From NCBI GenBank assembly GCA_964490845.1, contig CAZBED010000005.1, positions 62,001 through 126,000 on the forward strand: a stretch of DNA of 64,000 nt. Reading direction: 5' to 3'. This document shows positions 8,985 through 18,201 of the stretch, in pieces. The translations under genes and the position numbers were made by a program. Each line of letters opens with the position of its first letter. The stretch's first letter is position 1. The DNA is from JADJSS01 sp964490845. Its GTDB lineage: Bacteria > Bacteroidota > Bacteroidia > Chitinophagales > JADIYW01. The notes under the pieces were generated by a model, which did no database searches, had not been told where the DNA came from, and was given only the letters and a program-made list of their open reading frames with translations.

Positions 8985-9658
8985 ATTCTTTTTATTGCTC
9001 TTGTCATTTCCCGTTTTCCAATTGGGCCGGGAAGCCGCTCCACTGTAAATCCGGCACTTTTCATTATTCGTTTCACCTCACCCTTAGCACAATAGGTCAC
9101 CAGCACACCGGCTGGTTTCAATGCTGTATACATACTGTCAAAAATAGACTTTGTCCACAGCTCCGGCTGTGCTGATGGAGCGAACGCGTCAAAATATATT
9201 AAATCAAACTGATGGAAAAATTGTACATCTTCAATACGCATATTACATTTCCGTAGGGAAAAGAAGGGAGTAATCACCTTATCTGCCTCCCACTCAGCCG
9301 TATAGATATCTTTAAACAATAAATCATTATCCCTGTCTGCAAGGACAGATTCATAATTCAACTGAGGATATATTGTATTTTCAACAGGATACTTTTCAAT
9401 AGCTGTATATTTTATGTGCACCTTATTTTTCTCAGCTTCAACAGCAGTCAGTAAAGTATTTAATCCTGTACCGAAACCAATTTCCAGTAGGGATAAAGAT
9501 GAAGGTTTATCACGATGAATCTTAAACTGAAGGCCGGCATGAATGAATACATGTCTCGATTCCTGTAAAGCGCCATGTACTGAATGATACTGTTCGTCAA
9601 ATTCCTTACTGTAAAGAGAAGCACTACCATCCTTTGTTTTAACAAGTTCAGGTGTCAT
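8981..9658 (-). CDS. mnmD: tRNA 5-methylaminomethyl-2-thiouridine methyltransferase, MnmD type
   Basis: This SAM-dependent methyltransferase has 225 residues and corresponds to the N-terminal domain of MnmC. It should methylate nm5s2U34 in the wobble position of certain tRNAs. Motif I is LLEIGFGTGLNTLL near residues 59-72. The family-typical FDAFAPSAQPELWT is followed by GVLVTYCAKGEVKR and the C-terminal GKREMTRA. Stand-alone versions are known as MnmD. Its ATG shares one base with the stop codon of the upstream protease gene (TAATG at 9658), and its stop overlaps the start of the FAD enzyme. This suggests translational coupling across all three genes. Confidence 0.9.
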   Translation of the reverse strand: MTPELVKTKDGSASLYSKEFDEQYHSVHGALQESRHVFIHAGLQFKIHRDKPSSLSLLEIGFGTGLNTLLTAVEAEKNKVHIKYTAIEKYPVENTIYPQLNYESVLADRDNDLLFKDIYTAEWEADKVITPFFSLRKCNMRIEDVQFFHQFDLIYFDAFAPSAQPELWTKSIFDSMYTALKPAGVLVTYCAKGEVKRIMKSAGFTVERLPGPIGKREMTRAIKRI

Positions 9659-12600
9659 TACTGTTTGAGTAATTTCGAATAGTAATTATGTTCACCGGCC
9701 TGAATTTGCAGAAAATATGTACCATTGCTCCATTTTGCAAAGTCTTTTATGCCCAATGGATTAGGGCCGTTAGACAATAGCATCCTGGCAGAAAACTGCA
9801 GCTGTCCAGAAACATTGTAAATACTTACAACGGAATTCATCGGAATTTTATTTTTAAAGTCTACGACAATATCATCGCCGGAAACATACGCCTTAACAAA
9901 AGATGTATTTTGTAAAACGCCCACATTGGAGGTAAAGGAAACAGAGTCTATCAGACTATAATTTACGGTATTATTATACTCAACCATCTTTATCCGGTAG
10001 TAAAATACCCCTACCGTTGCATTCAGTTCATGCAGAAAATTATACAATGTGGTGTTGGTAGAAATCACACCGGCGGGAACGGTGTCAATATCAATAAACG
10101 TAATTCCGTCAAAAGAATACTGTACGACGAACTCTTTACTGTTTACCTCTTTGGTTGTTTTCCATTCGAGGTATACATCGTCATTAATTTTTTGTACGGA
10201 AAAATCAATCATATTAATATTCTTGATGGCATCCGCATCTTGCTTGGTGCTCATCAGGTAAAATTCACCCAAAGTATCCGTATTAAATTCTACATAATAA
10301 CCGCCCAGATACGGATAAAACTGAATTTCATCCGGTGAATAATATTTGTAATAAGACCTGACATGGTTATCTACGACATCCAAATTAGTATTAAGGCCAA
10401 CGTATCTCAACAAACCGATATCTCCCATGCGATGGATGGAGTCTTCTGCTAATGTAAATGCGGTATATTCATCATTCAGTACATACAAACGGAGTTTAAA
10501 ATTTCCCACCACCTGATTCTGAGGTTTTATCACCCAATTGCGCGGCAGGATGTTTTTATTTGTAAAATCTTTGTGTTTAGAACTGCTGGCTTCATATCCA
10601 AATGCTATATTTCCCAATATCTTGTTATCATCATACAAATCAGCCACCAATCTTCCATTTCTGTAAAACGAAATCCACCCATTACCTGTGGATACCTGAG
10701 AAACATAGGCAGAATCTTTAGATGCTATTGTTTGATAATCTTTCAACACATGTATATCATCAATTCCCAATCCTTCTGAAACGGAAAAATTATCCGAGAG
10801 CAGATGTATTCTGCAAATAAAACTGCTGCTGTCATCCAGTAAGTTCAGCGGTACAGTCGCATTTGCCGTTTGCCACGGAAAAACAATATTGTCCCAGTAA
10901 GGTTTATTGTGGCTTCCATTATACCAATTTAACCCGCAGTTATAACAACCCAGTCTGTTCCAGGTATTCCCGTCAGTCGAATATTCCACATACGCGGAAT
11001 CCGATTCAGACTGCATTACTGAAATGAAATGGAATGAGATCAACGGATCAGATGTCAGGCCGGAAAAATCCATACACCCCAGATACAGGTAGGAATCTTC
11101 ATTAAAGTTATATCCTTTGCCGGCGCCGGTAGTCCATGCTTTGTTGTCCTGCGCCGCATTGTTGATATTAAATTTTGATGGAGCAGTCCAAACCCAGGAA
11201 TTATGTACCCCTTCAGAATACAGGTTGCCGTTATTCGTCTCGAAATCATTATAATAAGGGAATTCATCTATAGTAGGCATAACGATAACAGAGAAGGTAT
11301 TTATAGAATCATTTTGTTTGTACCTGTCGCCTGGATTAGACGTCCATACTTGAAGTGAATATGTTCCGGGAGTGGTGTAATTAAACAACGTATTGAAAAC
11401 ATACGTTACGGTATCATTAGTGTTAACAGGGCCGGCAATGACCTCGCTCACTGTCGGATTATTATCAACCTTGTAAAAAACGGGAAGATTGTTAATCACC
11501 TGTCCTGAGTTATTTTTAATCTTCACCGTAATGGGTTGTCCCGTCAGGTTTTTAGTACAATTTATTTTGCGAACAGCTAAATCAACCATCGCCACGTCTT
11601 TACCGGCCACATATAAGCTGAAGTCATCGAAAGAATAACCGCCGTCTGCAAATGGCGTTGAACCGGATTTAGAACCTGATTGTACAATTTTTAATTGAGT
11701 GGAAGCAGAAAATTTCTGATTATGCTCCACTTTCAACTTCTGAAACAAATTCAGCTCTTTTACATTTTTGTAAACAGACGGGTCTTCTTTATTGGCATAC
11801 AAATCATATAAGAATATCCAGGGCTTAGTATCGTCTCCTCTGGCATAAACAGAATCGATACCATCCGGCTCATTGCGACTCATATAATTAAAATCCAGAA
11901 AAATAATGGAATCAATATAATTGGACAGGTTGTAATTAAAAATCAGTTCATTTCTCTTGGAAGGGGCTGCGCCGATATAATTATCCAGAGATACGGCTCT
12001 GTTACCAGTTCTTGAAAATAAATTCCCCTCATCTGACCGGAACCTTCCACCGACTTCCGGAGTATAATCCGCGTACTCCAGACCGTTTATACCATATGTA
12101 TTATAGGACAATGTTGAATTGGTCGATTCAAATGATTCCGAAAAAGGAAGGCTTATCGGCGGGTTGGGTATATGTTTCAGCGCATAAACAAGGGTATCAT
12201 TCAGTGTATTGTTATCCCCACCTGCCAGACTCGTCCATGCTGAAATAATATAGGTTCCGATGGCACTCATATCTTCGCTGACATTAAATCTCATAATGGA
12301 AGTATCACCGGCGGTAAGGACATCAGTAAGAACAGCGCTCCGAACAGCTCCATTATTAATTTTGTAATATACTGTCATGGAATTCTGTGTGGCTGTTCCA
12401 TAGTTTTTTATGATAAAGGAGAGTTTCTGAGTGGCGGTTAAAGCCGTAGAGGTAAATTTCCTGCCAATTCCCGGTTTATACATGTCAAATACGCCGACAT
12501 CATTTAATGTGCTACACACATTTGGAAGTGTGGTAAAAGGTTTTCCAAGACTATGATTACCCTCAAATCCGTTTTTAATGGTGGAAATGGAATACATGTA

Positions 12601-14901
12601 TAACTTTCCGTTCGTCAGATTATTAATGGTAAAAGTCAGTAAACTTGTTTCGCCTGCCAGTACCCAAACACTGTCTGTAAATAAGTAAACCCTATAACCC
12701 GTTGCACCCGTTACAGCCGGCCAACTGATTTTTACCGTTCGGTCACAAACCGTATGACCTATCGACGGATAATAAATCTGCGAACCAACAGAAAAAGTGG
12801 AAGCGGAGGAATCGATGTTATTGCCGGATGTAATTTTCACAAGACAATTCTTACTCAATGTCAAAGGAACCGTCCAATTATAGCTTTGATTCGACAACTG
12901 ATAATTATTGACTACGGTCTGCCATGTTGCACCGCTATCAGCAGAAAACTGAATAGTACAAAGTGAGTCAATACCGTTTCTAATCCATTTAATAACAGAA
13001 GAAGAACCGGCATCTAAGAATTCGCCCCCATTGGGATGCGTTAGCTCAATTTGTCTTTTTGTTGTAGCATAAGTAACTGAATAATCCTGCGGGCCGAATG
13101 GTACATTGCTGCCTTTTACAACAATCTTATATGTACCGGCCTGCGGAAAGTCAATCGTTACCTGTTCTATATTATTCAGGTTGTCAACACCTCTGGTGGC
13201 TGCGTTTTTATATTGCACGGGATTCAATTTCCAAGGCAGTACCGTGTCACCCGCCGGGGTTACTAATTTTAAATCGAGATCATTCACCAACGCCTTTGAC
13301 GCAATGGGACTCCCCTCTTTATCCGTCCAATCCAGGGTGATACTCAATTTCAACAAGCCAGATGGCAAAGTAATGTTATGTGTTTTAAATTGTCCCTGAC
13401 CAGCATTGTCTTCAAAAAACTGGTTATTATCCAATGCAACCACTGCGCTTAAAATATTCGGAATTCCGAAACCATAAATATAATCCGGGCCCGGTTTACC
13501 TAAATCTCTGGCTGTATTGCATAGTAAAGCTTTCACCAGCGAGGCATTTGGCAAGGTGCCAAATTGTTGTTTATATTTCTGATGCAGCAGGGCTGCCAGG
13601 CCTGCTACCTGTGGCGCCGCGAAGGAAGAGCCGTATGCTATAGCTGGAATCACATTATTGGGGCCAACAGTCCCGACCTGAAATCCTTTTGCCACCAATT
13701 CAGGCTTTAACCTTCCGTCTGCCGTTGGTCCTCTTCCGCTATTTTCTATAATTCGTTCGTTTGGAAACAACCACCCTACCGTAATAGAATTCTTACATCC
13801 CTGAAACCCTATATCCACCGAGCTGAAGGTATCTGACACTACACAACCAACGGCTGTATTACCAACGGCAACAACGGGCAATATTGTCGGATGCTGGTGG
13901 GCCACCTTATCTAAATCCGATGCTTCGGGAATATATAAGCCGGATTCGTAGCAATTTGTAGGCGCAAAGTTGTAAGAGTGATTGGAGATATCAACGGAAT
14001 ATGATGTTTTCCCGTCAATAATTTCCTGTACAATATCGTTGGCAACATCCCAGTAAAACAGGTTACATCTGGGTGCTATCGAATAATGCTGAAAATAATT
14101 ACCGCCGGCACCGATAACGCCGGCGACATAAGTTGGGTGTAGCATGGCTGACAAATAGCTATACTCCTTATCAACCACAAAATTCCTGTTTTGTGGCAAT
14201 TCAAAATTAACTCCTACCGCTCCTTCATCCCAAACACCCACTTTTATGCCTTCGCCTTTCAGGTTAAAATTAAAAGGTTGTTGTTCCTGCACCTGATTTA
14301 CTCCCATCATTAAACCACCTTCGTAATAGAGCATGTTTTTTTTCTCGTAATATCGGCCAATGAAAGTGACAAAGGGCAACTCCGCCAATTGCCTGAGCTG
14401 TCGTTTGTTGACATATGCCGAAAAATGATTATTCTTTGCATCATATTGCAGCATACTGACCCCTAACTTTTGAGTGGCAGCCCCGAGGGTCTGTTTATTT
14501 ACAGAAGGGGCAATCATCACATTTACTGCATTAACATCGGTTTCGGATTCACTGAGTGATAACTGGAGTTTAGATTCAGGCGTAAGATAGCCGATTCGGT
14601 CAAAAGCTACGTTTTGCAATATATCAGCAGTATTTTCGCTCTTTGTGGCAATCAGATAATAGCCCTCTCCCAGATACGACTGTACCTGAATATTATTTTG
14701 TGTAAGGTATTCGGATGAATTTATTTTGGGCAATACCACAAGAAAATCTTGATTGTCGCACCGGAAAGCATCGAAGTTATATCTGGACTGAGTGGCATTG
14801 AGTTCTACGGGATTAATATCAACCAGCTTAAAGTTAGTTTTTGGGAACAACTGTATGCTGACTGTGATAAAAAAGAGCAACAAAGGGAAACGCTTTGTCA
14901 T
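9658..14901 (-). CDS. T9SS-sorted subtilase (S8 family) with multiple beta domains
   Basis: This very large secreted serine protease has 1747 residues. A signal peptide covers about residues 1-20. The subtilisin fold follows with Asp225 (GVWDEG), His255 (LHPTYVAGV; the usual HGTHVAG is HPTYVAG here), oxyanion Asn348 (AVGNTA) and nucleophile Ser426 (GSSFAAPQVAG). Behind the protease domain are a P-domain-like sandwich, a fibronectin-III-like segment (residues about 720-790), and two CARDB-like segments with MAM/lectin-like regions. The last 90 residues are a T9SS C-terminal sorting domain (IYNVSGQLQF, GTYFLQIQAG). The protein is expected on the cell surface or in the medium. It starts 50 bp after mutS2, and its stop overlaps the mnmD start. 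Substrate unknown. Confidence 0.92.
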   Translation of the reverse strand: MTKRFPLLLFFITVSIQLFPKTNFKLVDINPVELNATQSRYNFDAFRCDNQDFLVVLPKINSSEYLTQNNIQVQSYLGEGYYLIATKSENTADILQNVAFDRIGYLTPESKLQLSLSESETDVNAVNVMIAPSVNKQTLGAATQKLGVSMLQYDAKNNHFSAYVNKRQLRQLAELPFVTFIGRYYEKKNMLYYEGGLMMGVNQVQEQQPFNFNLKGEGIKVGVWDEGAVGVNFELPQNRNFVVDKEYSYLSAMLHPTYVAGVIGAGGNYFQHYSIAPRCNLFYWDVANDIVQEIIDGKTSYSVDISNHSYNFAPTNCYESGLYIPEASDLDKVAHQHPTILPVVAVGNTAVGCVVSDTFSSVDIGFQGCKNSITVGWLFPNERIIENSGRGPTADGRLKPELVAKGFQVGTVGPNNVIPAIAYGSSFAAPQVAGLAALLHQKYKQQFGTLPNASLVKALLCNTARDLGKPGPDYIYGFGIPNILSAVVALDNNQFFEDNAGQGQFKTHNITLPSGLLKLSITLDWTDKEGSPIASKALVNDLDLKLVTPAGDTVLPWKLNPVQYKNAATRGVDNLNNIEQVTIDFPQAGTYKIVVKGSNVPFGPQDYSVTYATTKRQIELTHPNGGEFLDAGSSSVIKWIRNGIDSLCTIQFSADSGATWQTVVNNYQLSNQSYNWTVPLTLSKNCLVKITSGNNIDSSASTFSVGSQIYYPSIGHTVCDRTVKISWPAVTGATGYRVYLFTDSVWVLAGETSLLTFTINNLTNGKLYMYSISTIKNGFEGNHSLGKPFTTLPNVCSTLNDVGVFDMYKPGIGRKFTSTALTATQKLSFIIKNYGTATQNSMTVYYKINNGAVRSAVLTDVLTAGDTSIMRFNVSEDMSAIGTYIISAWTSLAGGDNNTLNDTLVYALKHIPNPPISLPFSESFESTNSTLSYNTYGINGLEYADYTPEVGGRFRSDEGNLFSRTGNRAVSLDNYIGAAPSKRNELIFNYNLSNYIDSIIFLDFNYMSRNEPDGIDSVYARGDDTKPWIFLYDLYANKEDPSVYKNVKELNLFQKLKVEHNQKFSASTQLKIVQSGSKSGSTPFADGGYSFDDFSLYVAGKDVAMVDLAVRKINCTKNLTGQPITVKIKNNSGQVINNLPVFYKVDNNPTVSEVIAGPVNTNDTVTYVFNTLFNYTTPGTYSLQVWTSNPGDRYKQNDSINTFSVIVMPTIDEFPYYNDFETNNGNLYSEGVHNSWVWTAPSKFNINNAAQDNKAWTTGAGKGYNFNEDSYLYLGCMDFSGLTSDPLISFHFISVMQSESDSAYVEYSTDGNTWNRLGCYNCGLNWYNGSHNKPYWDNIVFPWQTANATVPLNLLDDSSSFICRIHLLSDNFSVSEGLGIDDIHVLKDYQTIASKDSAYVSQVSTGNGWISFYRNGRLVADLYDDNKILGNIAFGYEASSSKHKDFTNKNILPRNWVIKPQNQVVGNFKLRLYVLNDEYTAFTLAEDSIHRMGDIGLLRYVGLNTNLDVVDNHVRSYYKYYSPDEIQFYPYLGGYYVEFNTDTLGEFYLMSTKQDADAIKNINMIDFSVQKINDDVYLEWKTTKEVNSKEFVVQYSFDGITFIDIDTVPAGVISTNTTLYNFLHELNATVGVFYYRIKMVEYNNTVNYSLIDSVSFTSNVGVLQNTSFVKAYVSGDDIVVDFKNKIPMNSVVSIYNVSGQLQFSARMLLSNGPNPLGIKDFAKWSNGTYFLQIQAGEHNYYSKLLKQ

Positions 14902-14951
14902 AGAATATAAGATTTAGTATAAATATAGGATTTTTTGTTCTTAAAAGCCAA

Positions 14952-17336
14952 TCATTTCATTTCCACAATTGTGATTCCGTCACCGCCAAATTGCTCTTTT
15001 TCATAGTAAAATTTCTCCACATGGGGGTATTTCTTCAGGTAAAACTGGACTGCCTGCTTTAAGGCACCGGTGCCTCTGCCGTGAATAATTTTAATGTGAT
15101 GGATTCCGTACATGATGGCTCTGTCCATAAAATTATCCAGCGCCGTAATCGCCTCATCTTTCAGAAGGCCTCGTATATCCAGATTATAATCAAATTCACT
15201 CTTTTCAAGCAGTATTCTGGAAGAGTAGACATTTCGTTTAGGTTCTTGTAATTTCTTTTCCTGACCAACCAGAACAAGCTTACGGATATTGACTTTTGTC
15301 TGCAGATTACTAAAAGAGACCAGAGCAATATTATTCTTTACCTCCAATACCCTACCCGTTTCTGTGCCGTCTTCCAGTTTCACGACTGATCCAACTTCTA
15401 TCGCAGCATCTGAATGATGTGGATTGTCAGACGTATCATCATCCAGTTTTTTTTCTATTTGTTCCCTTTGTTCATCTATATATTTCCTGACTCCAATAAA
15501 TTTCGACTTCTCGCTCTTCTGCTCTTTCCAAATTCGCATTTCATTTTCCAGGTTTCTGCTTTCTGTATTGAACCTGTCCAGTAATCGCGCTTCGTATTGC
15601 TTTAACAATCGTTTTTTTTCTTTATCCAGTTCTCTATTCAACTGCTCATAACTTTTTGTCAAGTCGACAAGTTGTGTTTCTTTTGCCTGTACATTTTTTC
15701 GCAGGCCTTTGATAAAATGTTTCTCCGTCTGAATGTCGTTCAATACCTCCTCCAGCGCTTTCTTGTTGCCACCGGTTTTTTGTTCCGCGTTTTTTATAAT
15801 ATAATCCGGAAGACCTGACTTTTTGGCAATTTCAAATGTAAATGAACTTCCCGGCTGACCCGACTGTAACTGGTAAAGCGGTTTCAGGTTTTTACTATCA
15901 AACGCCATTGCACCGCTCTGCATATTTTCCGTATTAGCGGCAAATACCTTTAAATTATTAAAGTGGGTGGTTACTACACCAAATACCTTTTTCTGATGTA
16001 TTTGTTCCAGAATGGCTTCCGCCATAGGTCCTCCTAATGCAGGATCTGTTCCCATTCCCATCTCATCAATCAGCACCAGAGATCCGGAGTTGGCATGCAA
16101 CAGAAAATAATTCATATTCGTCAGGTGTGAGCTGTAGGTACTCAAATCATTTTCTATAGACTGCTCATCGCCGATATCAACAAACAACTGGTCAAAGACG
16201 GTCATCACCGAATTTTCCTTAGCCGGAATCAGCATTCCGAACTGCAGCATCAGTTGTATCAATCCTATTGATTTCAGGACAATCGACTTACCGCCCGCAT
16301 TTGGGCCGGAAATAACAATAATCCTGCTGTTTTCGTCCAGTAAAACAGTATTATCTATTATTGGTTTGTGTTGCTTCTGATGATGAAAGTAGAGTACCGG
16401 ATGGACAAATTCCCTCAGGTATATTTTTCTATCGGAGGTTAGCTCAGGCATTGAACATTTATAATGAACAGCAAAATAGGCTTTAGCACGTAATACGTCC
16501 AATTCACCCATCAATACCTGCAACGTTTCTATATTCTCCTTATGCGGCTGAATATATCGGGTTAACTGTATCAGTATTTTCTGTATCTCTCTTCGTTCAT
16601 CCAAATATAATTGTGAAAGTTCATTGTTGATGTACACTGTTTCATTAGGCTCGATATAAGTGATATTGCCATTGTCGCTTTCATCAGTAATCAATCCTTT
16701 AATACTTCGTTTATATTCCGACTTCACGGATAATACGCGCCTGCCATCCCGAATCGTTTCCTCCGTTTCCGCTAAATAATTATGTTGTTTATAATGATTG
16801 ACTGCCTTTCTGAATACAGCGTTTATTTCCTGAATTTTATCATGGATATGCTTTCTTATTCTTGATAATTCAGGTGTCGCGTTTTCTTTTACCGTTTCTT
16901 TATCCAGATCAATCACCTTCGATATGGCAGCAATCAAACCTGTTTCAATACTGTGCACTGAAACCATCTCAGCCAGGTTCGGATATAATTGCTGACGTGC
17001 CTTGGGGGTAAAAAAACGAAAAAGTTCGGTAACGGCACTCAGCGAATAATAAAGTTCCGTCAATTCTTTTACATCAAGATAATAATTGTCGATAGATAGT
17101 TTATGAAGAAACGGTAAATCATTAAACCCGTATTGCGGAAGCGGTGAATCATTTTCAATAATTTCTTTTACTTCTTTTACACAATGCAGCCTGCGGCTCA
17201 ACTCCGGGATAATATTGATAAAGTCCTGCTGCTGCAGTAATTTTTTTCCCAGTGTACCCGAACATAAATTATCTAATTCCTTCAGCACAAATGGAAAGTC
17301 TAGTTTTTGCAGCGTATTTTTCGGATAAATATTCAT
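14952..17336 (-). CDS. mutS2: Endonuclease MutS2 with Smr domain
   Basis: This is the MutS-family ATPase that acts in suppression of homologous recombination and, in some bacteria, in rescue of collided ribosomes. The chosen start is the ATG at 17336 (MNIYPKNTLQKLDFP). The frame is open to an earlier ATG at 17372, but the family begins at the later one. The lever and coiled-coil region is followed by Walker A ISGPNAGGKSIVLKSIG, Walker B LVLIDEMGMGTDP and TTHFNNLK. After a long charged coiled coil (about residues 510-630) comes the C-terminal Smr nuclease domain with LDIRGLLKDEA and IIHGRGTGALKQAV. The protein is about 794 residues, normal for the family. It lies in a minus-strand series between the DUF2520 gene and the subtilase. 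Confidence 0.95.
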   Translation of the reverse strand: MNIYPKNTLQKLDFPFVLKELDNLCSGTLGKKLLQQQDFINIIPELSRRLHCVKEVKEIIENDSPLPQYGFNDLPFLHKLSIDNYYLDVKELTELYYSLSAVTELFRFFTPKARQQLYPNLAEMVSVHSIETGLIAAISKVIDLDKETVKENATPELSRIRKHIHDKIQEINAVFRKAVNHYKQHNYLAETEETIRDGRRVLSVKSEYKRSIKGLITDESDNGNITYIEPNETVYINNELSQLYLDERREIQKILIQLTRYIQPHKENIETLQVLMGELDVLRAKAYFAVHYKCSMPELTSDRKIYLREFVHPVLYFHHQKQHKPIIDNTVLLDENSRIIVISGPNAGGKSIVLKSIGLIQLMLQFGMLIPAKENSVMTVFDQLFVDIGDEQSIENDLSTYSSHLTNMNYFLLHANSGSLVLIDEMGMGTDPALGGPMAEAILEQIHQKKVFGVVTTHFNNLKVFAANTENMQSGAMAFDSKNLKPLYQLQSGQPGSSFTFEIAKKSGLPDYIIKNAEQKTGGNKKALEEVLNDIQTEKHFIKGLRKNVQAKETQLVDLTKSYEQLNRELDKEKKRLLKQYEARLLDRFNTESRNLENEMRIWKEQKSEKSKFIGVRKYIDEQREQIEKKLDDDTSDNPHHSDAAIEVGSVVKLEDGTETGRVLEVKNNIALVSFSNLQTKVNIRKLVLVGQEKKLQEPKRNVYSSRILLEKSEFDYNLDIRGLLKDEAITALDNFMDRAIMYGIHHIKIIHGRGTGALKQAVQFYLKKYPHVEKFYYEKEQFGGDGITIVEMK

Positions 17337-17406
17337 CACCGTGTTTATTGATAATTTTAATCCACTGTACAATACAGTAAAACGGAGCTTGTTTTAACAG
17401 GTAAAG

Positions 17407-18192
17407 CTAATGATACATTTTTAAAATGGAGTCGGTCAGTAAACTGTAAATCTGAAATAAATGTTCGTCTTCCTTTTTTAAAATTTGAAGGTGCTTATCT
17501 ATTATCTCAGTATCCTTTCTTTTTGCAGGACCGGTTTGCGCATTTTTAGGCGAAATGGTATCAATCTTGGTAATAGTTTCATGAATCAGCGGCAACAATA
17601 GTTGATAATCCAACTGATGCTTTTCACAATAATCCTGCGCAAGGGCAAATAAATGATTGGAAAAATTATTGACAAAAACCGCTGCAATATGCAGGTGTTT
17701 CCTTTGCTCATCGGTGTATTCATACACTTTATTGCTCAGCACCTTCGCCAGCGCCATCAGTTCATCTTTAAATCCGGCGTTGTCAGATGTAATCAGAAAA
17801 GGTACCTGCGCAATATCTATTTTCTTCGTTTTGGAGAAGGATTGTAAGGGATAAAAAATTCCAGCGTTTTTTGCACCGTCAAATACATCCAATCCAACCG
17901 AGCCGGACGTGTGCACCACTTTTATATCCGGCTTCTTTGTCAGTATTACTTTTGACAAATCTTTGATAACATCATCTTTGACGGCAAAAATCAACAAATC
18001 CACTTCCAAATCCAATTCGTTCAGGTCACAACTGTAAATAGAATTGGACTGCCACGCCAGAACTTCGGAATGGTCGCAGGTCTGGCTGTATATCTGCCTT
18101 ACAATAATCCCCTTTTGAGCAAAAGCTTTTGCAAGGTGTGTCGCCACATTTCCGCTTCCAATGAATGATATTTTCCGGATACTGCTTTTCAA
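17407..18192 (-). CDS. Rossmann-like and DUF2520 domain protein
   Basis: The 261-residue protein starts with a NAD(P)-binding Rossmann fold: ISFIGSGNVATHLAKAFAQKG at residues 9-29, and VVHTSGSVGLDVF near 93. The C-terminal half is the all-helical DUF2520 domain with LHIAAVFVNNFSNHLFALA. The overall architecture resembles 6-phosphogluconate dehydrogenase-like or ketopantoate/prephenate-type reductases, but the substrate is not known for this family. It begins 9 bp after the end of ccmF and is followed by mutS2, so it is probably in the same transcript. No pathway link to either neighbour is evident. Confidence 0.85.
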   Translation of the reverse strand: MKSSIRKISFIGSGNVATHLAKAFAQKGIIVRQIYSQTCDHSEVLAWQSNSIYSCDLNELDLEVDLLIFAVKDDVIKDLSKVILTKKPDIKVVHTSGSVGLDVFDGAKNAGIFYPLQSFSKTKKIDIAQVPFLITSDNAGFKDELMALAKVLSNKVYEYTDEQRKHLHIAAVFVNNFSNHLFALAQDYCEKHQLDYQLLLPLIHETITKIDTISPKNAQTGPAKRKDTEIIDKHLQILKKEDEHLFQIYSLLTDSILKMYH

Positions 18193-18201
18193 AATGAAAC
18201 T

